The notes beneath the pieces were generated by a model. The model did no database searches. It was not told the DNA's origin and was given only the letters and a program-made list of their open reading frames with translations. Below, one piece after another: positions 35,530-43,239 of a DNA stretch of 64,000 nucleotides. The translations under genes were made by a program, and so were the position numbers. The DNA is from Roseivirga sp. (GTDB taxonomy: Bacteria > Bacteroidota > Bacteroidia > Cytophagales > Cyclobacteriaceae), in NCBI GenBank assembly GCA_021404565.1, contig JAAWWF010000007.1, positions 186,001-250,000 on the forward strand. Reading direction: 5' to 3'. How positions within the stretch are numbered: the first letter of the stretch is position 1; the number at the start of each line of letters is the position of its first letter.

Positions 35530-35532
35530 GAG

Positions 35533-37419
35533 ATGTCTTATATCTACGGCATTGTTTGCCATCCGGAAGAGGTAGATCCAGAGTCACTGGCTATACTGAA
35601 AGCCGATCTTCAGCGATATCCAACGGATGGCCATATTAGGCTTACAGAAGGTATGATATCAGGTGGATTATTCTATCAGAATCTTAGAAAGCCACCATTT
35701 CCCTCAGAAGCCCCTGTCAAAGATCCCGATACAGGCATTGTCATTTTTGCCAGTACTAGGCTGGACTACCGGGCATTGTTAATAAAAAAGCTGGAGTTAG
35801 ACAAAGGCCAGCTGAATCAGTTAACCGATACACAACTGATTCTCAAAGCATACCTGAAATGGGGCGAGAATTGTGTTGATAGACTGGAAGGTGATTTTTC
35901 ATTCCTTATCTGGAATCCCTCAAAACAATATCTCTGGGGAGCACGAGACCCCCTGGGTTTTCAGCCTCTTTTTTTCGCCATTAAAGAGAAAACCTGTTTC
36001 TTTTCCAGTCATACCAATGGCCTGGCCAGATTATCGGGTATAGACAGAAGGCCCGATGAAGCATTTCTTGCCAGTAGATTGCTAAGGTCGCAAGCTTCTC
36101 TCCTGGCAACTCCTTACAGAGGCATAAGCCAAATTCCCATAGGGCATACGATCAAAATTGATCAGGACCAGGTGGGTATCAAAAAGTACTACCATTGGCA
36201 GACCACCCCCATGCGGCAGAAAATATCACGGGAAGACTATGCCTCCGAACTGTCAACACTTTTATCTGGTGCCATTGAAACCAGACTTTACTCAGATTAT
36301 CCGGTAGGAGGATTCCTTAGCGGGGGGCTGGACTCCAGCTCTGTGATGTCTATAGTCCAATCATTATTGCATCAACAAGAACCGGGAAGGGCCCTCATTA
36401 CAGCTTCATCAGTACATCCGAAAGAAAGTGACACCCGGTATGAAGACGAAAGACCGTGGGTGGATATGTTCAGTAAGTATTTCCCAAATACTCAAATTAA
36501 CTATTGTACGCTTGAAGATATACCTCCGCTACGCCCGGAAGATGCGGAGTTTTTTTCAACCACCCGGCTGCGCAGATACCCCACCATGTTCATGACCGAG
36601 TTGATGCAAAGCAAGCTTGTAGCCGCAGGCTGCCGCACCTATTTTACCGGTTGGAGAGGTGACCATTTTATTTCAAGAAGGGGATACGCACACTATACCG
36701 AGTTTCTGAAGCGAGGCAAGTTCCGAACACTACACAAGGCAATACGGGATACAGCCGCTTTTACTAACCGAAATCCAAAAGCCTTGCTCAAAGCAATTAT
36801 CAAAGATAATCTTCCCAGCAAGGGGGTTGATTCCAGAAACTTTCCGGGATTGAAATTCTTGAACAGCGAATGGACAGAGAGTGTTTGGGCAAAAGACAAA
36901 CTATCGAAACCCCGATGGAAACTGAATGATCTAAACCATGATTTTTGGTGGTATTTACCTGATCGCCAGGGAACACATCAATATTATGAAGATACCAGTT
37001 ATCATAATAAATCGGTATTGAAGCGAATGATTCCATTGTCAGACCCCAGGATCATCAACTTTGCTCTTCAGTTGCCGGCAGAAGAGTTTTCAAAAGGTGG
37101 TATGGACAGGAGTATTATGAGAAGAGCCGTCAGTGATTATCTGCCTGACGAACTACGGCTGAGAAATACCAAAGGCAGCTTCATGGGCAATGAATCTGCT
37201 GTCGCGGCCAAAATACATCAGCTGTGGCTGGATCAAAACAATATAAAAGATATCACCAATAAATCACCAATAAGTACAATTATAAACCCTATTCAAATCA
37301 ACAAATACATACATAAACACAAGACAAACATAAAAAATGGAGATACAGATTTACATCATGAAAACACCTATTTATTGAATTTGTTAGGATTTTTGTTTTT
37401 CTTTGATCGAAATAGATGA
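35533..37419 (+). CDS. Lasso-peptide cyclase (asparagine-synthetase-like, C protein)
   Basis: A 628-residue asparagine-synthetase homologue. The N-terminal glutaminase-like domain begins MSYIYG and lacks the catalytic Cys2, as is usual for lasso cyclases. The ATP-pyrophosphatase loop is S263-GGLDSS, followed by RYEDERPWV and FTGWRGDHFISRRG. The enzyme would adenylate an Asp/Glu side chain and close the macrolactam with the new N-terminal amine. It is third in the operon, three bases after the sulfotransferase stop and 13 bases before the precursor ATG. True asparagine synthetase is unlikely without Cys2 and beside B1, B2 and a kinase. Confidence 0.85.
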   Translation: MSYIYGIVCHPEEVDPESLAILKADLQRYPTDGHIRLTEGMISGGLFYQNLRKPPFPSEAPVKDPDTGIVIFASTRLDYRALLIKKLELDKGQLNQLTDTQLILKAYLKWGENCVDRLEGDFSFLIWNPSKQYLWGARDPLGFQPLFFAIKEKTCFFSSHTNGLARLSGIDRRPDEAFLASRLLRSQASLLATPYRGISQIPIGHTIKIDQDQVGIKKYYHWQTTPMRQKISREDYASELSTLLSGAIETRLYSDYPVGGFLSGGLDSSSVMSIVQSLLHQQEPGRALITASSVHPKESDTRYEDERPWVDMFSKYFPNTQINYCTLEDIPPLRPEDAEFFSTTRLRRYPTMFMTELMQSKLVAAGCRTYFTGWRGDHFISRRGYAHYTEFLKRGKFRTLHKAIRDTAAFTNRNPKALLKAIIKDNLPSKGVDSRNFPGLKFLNSEWTESVWAKDKLSKPRWKLNDLNHDFWWYLPDRQGTHQYYEDTSYHNKSVLKRMIPLSDPRIINFALQLPAEEFSKGGMDRSIMRRAVSDYLPDELRLRNTKGSFMGNESAVAAKIHQLWLDQNNIKDITNKSPISTIINPIQINKYIHKHKTNIKNGDTDLHHENTYLLNLLGFLFFFDRNR

Positions 37420-37432
37420 TATTCGTAAAGCT

Positions 37433-37609
37433 ATGAACTCACAGAAAGGACTAAAAAAAGAAGATCAGAACAACAGAACCGGTAAAATGGTCTGGCAGCT
37501 TCCTGAACTCATAGAGTTAGACATTAACGAATCAACATTGAACGTTACTAAAGTTCCGGGTGTATCAGTTAACGATGGAGGCGACCCCTTCTCTGACTAC
37601 AATAGCTAA
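37433..37609 (+). CDS. Candidate lasso-peptide precursor
   Basis: A 58-residue peptide starting at ATG 37433, 13 bases after the cyclase stop. The basic N-terminal part (MNSQKGLKKEDQNNRTGK) leads into W21-Q-L-P24-E-L-I-E-L-D, a Trp variant of the YxxP-x-L recognition motif bound by B1/RRE proteins. A plausible core is GVSVNDGGDPFSDYNS (43-58). Gly43 and Asp51 would give a nine-membered ring, with a seven-residue tail holding Tyr56 and a C-terminal Ser58. The usual Thr at -2 is absent (VP precedes Gly43), so the cut site is uncertain. Assignment rests on size, position in the operon, WxxP motif and acidic C-terminal core. Confidence 0.78.
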   Translation: MNSQKGLKKEDQNNRTGKMVWQLPELIELDINESTLNVTKVPGVSVNDGGDPFSDYNS

Positions 37610-37620
37610 TTAGTAGTTTC

Positions 37621-37899
37621 TTAGCGTGCAAGCACCATCTTTCTTTCGTGCAAGTCCTGAATAAAATCCTTGCAGTTATTGGCACAAGTTTCTGTGTCTA
37701 CCTCAAAAACACTTGTAAGTCTGGAAACCAGGTCATCGAAGGACACTTCTTCATTCATAGCCTGCCAGATATATGAGGCTACCTGATTCATCCCAAAGTA
37801 TTTTCCACTTTCAATGCTCATCAGTGCCAGTGATTCACCGAGGCCTGCCTCGATCAGGTCATCGGATTTCTTAAGTAAGGTGCTTCCTTTTATTTCCAT
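37621..37899 (-). CDS. PqqD-like lasso B1 / RiPP recognition element protein
   Basis: A 92-residue PqqD-family protein. The pattern L-x-S-x-x-x-GKYFGMN-x-VASYIW-x-x-M followed by a helical half is the winged-helix RiPP recognition element. B1 proteins bind the precursor leader at its YxxP-type motif and present it to B2 and the cyclase. The gene is on the opposite strand to the operon and ends only 11 bases from the precursor stop, with no terminator visible between them. A near-perfect promoter lies 22 bases upstream of its ATG. Confidence 0.87.
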   Translation of the reverse strand: MEIKGSTLLKKSDDLIEAGLGESLALMSIESGKYFGMNQVASYIWQAMNEEVSFDDLVSRLTSVFEVDTETCANNCKDFIQDLHERKMVLAR

Positions 37900-37920
37900 A
37901 TCCTAAGCAATTGCTTCGGA

Positions 37921-37951
37921 CAAAAGTAGAGTAACGCTGTACAAATGCAAA
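37921..37951 (-). promoter_or_regulatory. Promoter of the B1 (PqqD-like) gene
   Basis: On the minus strand TTTG (37951-37948), 19 bases, then TACTTTTG (37928-37921). This is an exact match to the Bacteroidetes TTTG-N19-TAnnTTTG consensus. Transcription should start around 37914-37916, just ahead of the ATG at 37899. Confidence 0.75.
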
Positions 37952-38088
37952 ATTGAATAAATTCTTTTTCAGATGTGCCAGAGTAATCTGTAACTAATTC
38001 TGTTTCCAGTCTCATTCAAATTTCAATGACTCAAATTTTCAAAATGAATTCATGAGTCTTAACTTATACATTCTCTAATAAACCCACT

Positions 38089-38562
38089 ATGGAAAAGGTT
38101 TTTGAATTTGATGCTGTTATTCAAAACGGAGGGGAAAAATGGCCGGAAGCCTCCTGTGTGTATTTCCCTTTTGATGTACAAGAGTCCTTTGGTACCAAGG
38201 GCCAGGTAAAGATTAACGCTACCTTCGATGGAGTTCCCTACAGAGGTTCACTAGCCAACATGGGCTCTGGGCATATTGTGATACTCCGAAAAGATGTAAA
38301 AGCTCAGGTAGGTAAAGGTCATGGTGACACCGTGAGAGTTACGGTACAAAAAGACACTCAGGAACGTATTGTTGATGTACCTCAGGAACTACAAGATGCC
38401 TTTGAGGCTGCTCCTGATGCTAAAGCCTTCTATGATACATTATCCTATACCAACCGAAAAGAATACGCACGCTGGATCAGTAGTGCCAAACGTGAAGAAA
38501 CCAAAGAAAGAAGGTTGGCCAAGACGCTCGATATGCTAAATAATGGTATCAAACACCCTTAA
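38089..38562 (+). CDS. YdeI/OmpD-associated (OmdA) family protein with DUF1905
   Basis: A 157-residue protein with an N-terminal DUF1905 barrel (about 3-85) and a C-terminal OmdA/YdeI segment (about 95-150, LSYTNRKEYARWISSAKREETKERRL). The second domain is named for bacteriocin protection after work on Salmonella YdeI, which aids resistance to cationic peptides. Such genes are common outside bacteriocin clusters, so the neighbourhood with lasso genes may be chance. It is 61 bases before the PhyH gene, on the same strand. Confidence 0.8.
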   Translation: MEKVFEFDAVIQNGGEKWPEASCVYFPFDVQESFGTKGQVKINATFDGVPYRGSLANMGSGHIVILRKDVKAQVGKGHGDTVRVTVQKDTQERIVDVPQELQDAFEAAPDAKAFYDTLSYTNRKEYARWISSAKREETKERRLAKTLDMLNNGIKHP

Positions 38563-38623
38563 AATCAGCTCCACAATATGATCATATCAGAAAATATCTC
38601 TACCTACTCTTGTACCCATTACC

Positions 38624-39463
38624 ATGGAGTTTAGCCCTGAAGAAAAAAGAACAGGCAAGCTTAGTGAACAAAGACTGGCAGCCCTTGTGAAGGAGTTCAG
38701 AGCCAAAGGCTACCTTGTAATCGAGAATCACTTTTCAAAAGAGAAAATAGAAGAATTGAACACCAGTTTCGAAAGAGATTATTCTCATCATTTCGATGAC
38801 AAACAACACAAAGATGCCAGAATGTTCAGCCACAGAAGGCCCTGCATCACTATCGATGTCAAAGAAGAGTTTAATGCTCCCGAGATCTACTGTGACCCTT
38901 TGATTCTTCAGGTAATGGGCCACCTTTTAGAACCTGATTTTGTCATTTGCAATTTAACATGTGTGCTCTCTCTTCCCGGATCAAAACAAATGAAAGTACA
39001 CAGAGATGGTACGATATTCAACGGCAGTCCGGTAAAGGCAATGTTGCCTTCTTTTGCCATCGGTATGCTCATACCTTTGATTCCTTTTAATAAAACCAAT
39101 GGTACTACCCGATTTTGGCCCGGCAGCCACCTGGGCAACAGCACCATAAAAGAAACTGCCCAAAGCCCTGATTTTATTGAAGCAGACATTGACCAGGGTT
39201 CTTGTATCCTTATGGATTACCGACTTTGCCACAGTGGAAATGCCAATAACTCTGATTCTGTCAGACCTCTGTTATATTGCAACTATAGCAACGCCTGGTA
39301 TATAGATGTGGGAAATTTCCGGGAGCAGGCTCACTTTTATCTGAATGATGAGGAATTCATGAAAATACCGGAAGAGCACCGCAAATTATTTGTGCGCAGG
39401 AATGTTAATTTCACTTCTACCTTCAAACTCCTCAACGATCAGGAAAATTATTTCTCTAAATGA
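38624..39463 (+). CDS. PhyH-family 2OG-Fe(II) dioxygenase
   Basis: A 279-residue phytanoyl-CoA-dioxygenase-family protein. The iron triad H126-x-D128 (KVHRDG), H203 (LCHSGN) and the 2-oxoglutarate Arg214 are present, with RFWPGSHL before the second part. The family hydroxylates or halogenates small molecules, lipids and peptide-bound residues. It overlaps the CxxCxxCC protein by four bases (ATGA), so they are made together. The substrate is unknown; the nearby peptide and glycan clusters are both candidates. Confidence 0.82.
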   Translation: MEFSPEEKRTGKLSEQRLAALVKEFRAKGYLVIENHFSKEKIEELNTSFERDYSHHFDDKQHKDARMFSHRRPCITIDVKEEFNAPEIYCDPLILQVMGHLLEPDFVICNLTCVLSLPGSKQMKVHRDGTIFNGSPVKAMLPSFAIGMLIPLIPFNKTNGTTRFWPGSHLGNSTIKETAQSPDFIEADIDQGSCILMDYRLCHSGNANNSDSVRPLLYCNYSNAWYIDVGNFREQAHFYLNDEEFMKIPEEHRKLFVRRNVNFTSTFKLLNDQENYFSK

Positions 39464-39987
39464 CTGACAATAGCTCTTCAAGTCTTTGCACCCAATGTGG
39501 AGTTTGTTGTGATGGCTCATTCTTTGAACTGGCAGGTGTCCGGCCTTCTGATTTAAACGATGCTACACGAAAACTGGATATGGTGAAGACAGGGGATAAA
39601 CTTCAAATAAACCTCCCGTGTTCAGCACATATAAATAACCGTTGCACTATCTATGACCAAAGACCCTGGGTGTGTAGGGCCTATGAGTGCAAACTTTTAA
39701 AAGAGCACAAGCGTGGAGAGGTAAACAAAGATGAAGCCTTGAGTACTATTAATAATCTGAAATCTGCTTTAGAGGAGATTAATGCACTTTTGGAGAGCGC
39801 AGGTGTTCCAAAGGCGAATCATGGAATCCACAAAAGAATGAGGGTTCTGGAACAGGAGTCACTTAGCAAAGTGTCACTACCCGAATATCGCAAGACTCAT
39901 GGCCCGTTAATTATAAAACATCGCCTCCTTCAAAAACTTCTGGCGGAGAGATTTGGGATAATTTTTCAAAAGAAAAACCGGGCTTAG
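39460..39987 (+). CDS. YkgJ-family CxxCxxCC cysteine-cluster protein
   Basis: A 175-residue protein with C-T-Q-C-G-V-C-C near residues 8-15, followed by CSAHINNRCTIYDQRPWVCRAYEC, the full cysteine set of the YkgJ/CxxCxxCC family. These proteins bind Zn or Fe (proposed Fe-S) and are often found beside Fe-dependent oxygenases. The gene is coupled to the PhyH gene by an ATGA overlap. A role in metallating or repairing that enzyme is inference. Confidence 0.8.
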   Translation: MTDNSSSSLCTQCGVCCDGSFFELAGVRPSDLNDATRKLDMVKTGDKLQINLPCSAHINNRCTIYDQRPWVCRAYECKLLKEHKRGEVNKDEALSTINNLKSALEEINALLESAGVPKANHGIHKRMRVLEQESLSKVSLPEYRKTHGPLIIKHRLLQKLLAERFGIIFQKKNRA

Positions 39988-40093
39988 TCTATCACTTCGG
40001 TATGAGAGTACCAAAATAAGCCCTGCCTTATGAAAGTATTAAGGCAAGCTGCTATATTGCTTCTGCTGAAGCACCCATTTTCAGGAATGCCCA

Positions 40094-41284
40094 ATGAAAC
40101 AATTAGAACAACTTCTGGGGATCTCAAGTCGGGAATTTTTTTCGATTTATCACGAACAAAAACACCTGCTTGTGCCTTCGGCTTCATCCTCTGGTTTCAA
40201 CGATGCGCTGGAGCTTTCAGATATCGAGACCTACCTGGCTACCGTACCCATGCACCACGGGCAGGTAGTACTTGTAAATCATAACAGAAGGCCATGGGCC
40301 GATCAATTTCTGAAAGTAGAGAACGACTATGTGACCGGAAATGTCATAGATATCCGTAAACTGATGAACCTCCTGAGGAATGACACCACCGCCATTCTTG
40401 GAGACATGTCTAAATATATTCCCAAACTCAACCGTTACTGCGAACGACTGGAAGATGAACTTGGAGTAAAGCTTCAGGCTAACATCTATATTACCCCACC
40501 AAAATCTCAGGGCTTCAATGTGCACATCGACAGTCATGATGTATTTGTTCTGCAGCTCTTTGGCAAAAAAACCTGGCACTTGTATGAAGGGATGGTTGAA
40601 TATCCTACTAAATCTCTGATTAGAGAACAAAAGAAGTTTTCAGCAGAAGAGCATAAGCTTGCTGCACAACTTGAACTAAGACCAGGTGATTTGCTTTATG
40701 TACCACAGGGAATGTATCACGATGCCAGCACACATGATGACCCCTCCATTCACATTACACTAGGTCTTTTACCCAGAAGACGTTCAGAGATTCTGAAAAT
40801 GCTGTCGGAGGGAGTAAAGGATCATGATTTCTTCAGACGCCCTGTACCCGGAAACCTAAAAGATCAATCCATTAAAGAAGCATTTTTCAAAGAATTCAAA
40901 GAGGCATGCCATCAGCTCATAGATGAGGCAGATTTGAGCATATTGCTCGAAGAATTTTCCCATCAGTTTACAGCGAGACAGTCCCCCGACCTGAAGGGAA
41001 CTCTTTCCAGCATTTTAAGTGCAGATCAACTCAAACCAGACTCTCAACTACAAAGGAAGCCTCAAATCAGATATTGGCTGGAAGAAGAAACCTGGTTTAC
41101 GGTAGTTCATTTTTACAATGAGAAAGTGCAGGTTCCCAAGCCGATAACCGGGGTCTTAGAAGTTATCCTCGGCAAGGCCCCTTTTTCTCCTGCTGAAATA
41201 AGTTCCGACCTGGGAGATCAGGTCAAACTTGACCTGGTTAAAAAATTTGTTGTCACTGGTTTTTTGAGTATCGTTAAGCTTTAG
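40094..41284 (+). CDS. JmjC/cupin-type 2OG-Fe(II) oxygenase
   Basis: A 396-residue protein of the cupin-like JmjC family that includes the bacterial ribosomal oxygenase YcfD/RoxA. It has NVHIDSHDVF (H144-x-D146), FGKKTWHLYE and LYVPQGMYHDA (H209). The C-terminal part (about 230-396) is the dimer/winged-helix region. RoxA-type enzymes hydroxylate Arg in ribosomal protein L16; divergent members modify other peptides. Here it stands 106 bases after the YkgJ gene, far from ribosomal genes, so a secondary substrate is plausible. Start at ATG 40094. Confidence 0.8.
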   Translation: MKQLEQLLGISSREFFSIYHEQKHLLVPSASSSGFNDALELSDIETYLATVPMHHGQVVLVNHNRRPWADQFLKVENDYVTGNVIDIRKLMNLLRNDTTAILGDMSKYIPKLNRYCERLEDELGVKLQANIYITPPKSQGFNVHIDSHDVFVLQLFGKKTWHLYEGMVEYPTKSLIREQKKFSAEEHKLAAQLELRPGDLLYVPQGMYHDASTHDDPSIHITLGLLPRRRSEILKMLSEGVKDHDFFRRPVPGNLKDQSIKEAFFKEFKEACHQLIDEADLSILLEEFSHQFTARQSPDLKGTLSSILSADQLKPDSQLQRKPQIRYWLEEETWFTVVHFYNEKVQVPKPITGVLEVILGKAPFSPAEISSDLGDQVKLDLVKKFVVTGFLSIVKL

Positions 41285-41393
41285 ACACGTTATTGGATAA
41301 GAGCAGGGAACGACCAGAACATAGAAATGTATTCTGACTGACGTTCTCGACCCGAATCGATTAAAAATACCTATCTTAAAATTTTAGGAACGC

Positions 41394-41408
41394 AGCCTTC
41401 TTAAGGCT
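41394..41408 (+). other. Hairpin upstream of the eight-gene operon
   Basis: AGCCTT-CTT-AAGGCT forms a 6-base stem with a 3-base loop 17 bases before the GT2 ATG. TATTTTTTG follows, so it could be a terminator of the upstream unit or an attenuator. The rest of the 141-base gap shows only an AT-rich palindrome TAAAATTTTA near 41376-41385. Confidence 0.35.
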
Positions 41409-41425
41409 AAAAGAGTATTTTTTGT

Positions 41426-42295
41426 ATGACCTTGACCCCCGGCAAGCTTACCATATCAATTGTTCTTTACAACAATGACCCAATTCACCTGGAACAACTC
41501 TGTAACAGCCTCATAAACAACACAATACATACTGACATTTACTTTTTCGACAATTCTCCGACCGATGCCCTTTCTCAATGCATAAATGCTTACAAGGTTT
41601 TTCACTATAGATGGAGTAACAAAAATGTGGGATATGGACGCGGACACAACAGCATTATAAATGAAACTCTGGCCACAGGAGACTATCACCTGGCAATGAA
41701 CGCGGATATTTTTTTCAAGGAAGGAACCCTCGAGAAAATCATAACATTTATGGATCAAAAAGAGGATGTGGGTTTGCTGCTACCAAGAGTGCTGAACCCA
41801 GACGGTTCTGAACAGCCTCTCTATAAGCTACTGCCTGAGCCTCAGGATTTATTCATCAGAAGATTTGCTCCCGGGGTATTCAAACGATTCTTTGAGAAAA
41901 AACTTCAAAACTATCGCATGTCATTTGCAGATGAGCAAAGCACATTTGACGCCCCCTACCTCTCTGGTTGCTTTATGTTTCTGCGCAAGGAAGCGGTCAG
42001 ACAGGCTGGAGCTTTTGACCCCAGGTTCTTTATGTATTGTGAAGATGTCGACCTCTCACGCAGGGTCAGACAAAACTGGAGAACAACTTACTTTGCTGAA
42101 GCATCCATATATCACTACTTCTACAAAGGCTCTTACAGAGAACCGCGTCTGCTCTACTACCATGTAGTATCTGCCATTAAGTATTTTAACAAACATGGGT
42201 GGTTTCACGACCCTCAAAGAGAAAAGATCAACAGCGAAACGCTCAGAGGATTCGCTTCAAACAAAAAGGCCATTCCTTTTTCTCAAGCCAAATGA
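41426..42295 (+). CDS. Family-2 glycosyltransferase (rhamnosyltransferase-like)
   Basis: A 289-residue GT2 enzyme of the WbbL/rhamnosyltransferase-like group. It has ISIVLYNN at the start, NVGYGRGHN, the metal site near NADIFF (about 92-97), LSGCFMFLRKEA and the catalytic YCEDVDLSRRVR. It would add a sugar to a lipid-linked or surface acceptor at the cytoplasmic face of the membrane. It opens a rightward run of eight genes, and its stop overlaps the next start (ATGA). Confidence 0.85.
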   Translation: MTLTPGKLTISIVLYNNDPIHLEQLCNSLINNTIHTDIYFFDNSPTDALSQCINAYKVFHYRWSNKNVGYGRGHNSIINETLATGDYHLAMNADIFFKEGTLEKIITFMDQKEDVGLLLPRVLNPDGSEQPLYKLLPEPQDLFIRRFAPGVFKRFFEKKLQNYRMSFADEQSTFDAPYLSGCFMFLRKEAVRQAGAFDPRFFMYCEDVDLSRRVRQNWRTTYFAEASIYHYFYKGSYREPRLLYYHVVSAIKYFNKHGWFHDPQREKINSETLRGFASNKKAIPFSQAK

Positions 42296-43239
42296 AGGAA
42301 CAAAGTACTACCACATCTCCTATAGAATCAGCGGTGCTTAAAGTACTGGCTTACTATCATATTTTCCATCATCCGCTCACAGCAAAAGAGGTAAGGGACA
42401 GAGTAGATATTTCCGATATAAGTCAAGGTGCGGTTGATGAAACCCTCAGTGGTCTACTTAGTACAGGAATTATTTCAGAACATTCAGGCTATTACTTTCT
42501 TCCTGATTCAGAGACAATCGTGGAAAGAAGACTTAATGGTGAATCGAGGGCCCAAAAGCTACTGGGTACTGCTCATCGGATGTCAGGAATCATCTATTGG
42601 TTTCCCTTTGTACAGGCAGTTTTCATCTCAGGGTCCTTATCTAAAGGCACCGTGGCCGAAGATGCCGACATAGACTACTTCATTATTACCAAAAAGAATA
42701 AACTCTGGATAGCCCGCACTCTGCTGGTCATCTTCAAACGCGTTTTTCTTCTGGGATCCAAGAAGTATTTCTGCGTGAATTATTTCGTAGATGAAGATCA
42801 CCTGGAGATTCCTGACAAGAACATATTCACAGCTACCGAGGTAAGCACTCTTATTCCTATGCGGGGAAAAGAGTTATGGACAAAATTCATTGAACAAAAC
42901 TCATGGTACAAACAGTTTTATCCGAATATTGAACCAGGGGAAGTTGCTCACCCAAAGCCGCGGTTATCGAAGCGATTTTCAAAGGCTTTATTGGAGCCCT
43001 TGTTTTTCCATTCACTTGCAGAAAAGCTTGACAAGTACTGCATGAAAAGGACTTATGCCCGATGGACCAATATGTATGAGGAGCGCTATAGTGACAAAGA
43101 GTTTGAGCTGGCATTCAGAACACATCGTGGTACTTCAAAAAACCACGATAAAAACTATCAAAAAAGAGTACTGAGAGCCGTAGAGGAAAACCTGGACAAG
43201 GCAATCAGGCAGATTAAAACAGAAACCGTAAATGGCTAA
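42292..43239 (+). CDS. Nucleotidyltransferase-fold protein with N-terminal winged helix
   Basis: About 315 residues, starting at ATG 42292 inside the previous stop. Residues 15-75 look like a winged-helix. The central ISGSLSKGTVAEDADIDYFIIT carries GS...D-x-D, the minimal nucleotidyltransferase core. The family pattern continues with NYFVDEDHLEI and LYTATE-like segments, and the remainder is helical. Such proteins recur in surface-glycan and radical-SAM loci, but their reaction is not known to me. The end overlaps the radical SAM gene by eight bases. Confidence 0.65.
   Translation: MKEQSTTTSPIESAVLKVLAYYHIFHHPLTAKEVRDRVDISDISQGAVDETLSGLLSTGIISEHSGYYFLPDSETIVERRLNGESRAQKLLGTAHRMSGIIYWFPFVQAVFISGSLSKGTVAEDADIDYFIITKKNKLWIARTLLVIFKRVFLLGSKKYFCVNYFVDEDHLEIPDKNIFTATEVSTLIPMRGKELWTKFIEQNSWYKQFYPNIEPGEVAHPKPRLSKRFSKALLEPLFFHSLAEKLDKYCMKRTYARWTNMYEERYSDKEFELAFRTHRGTSKNHDKNYQKRVLRAVEENLDKAIRQIKTETVNG

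Noticed and set aside
35533-37419. Housekeeping asparagine synthetase
   Set aside because: The glutaminase Cys2 is replaced (MSYIYG), and the gene is flanked by a lasso kinase, a small precursor and a PqqD-like gene.
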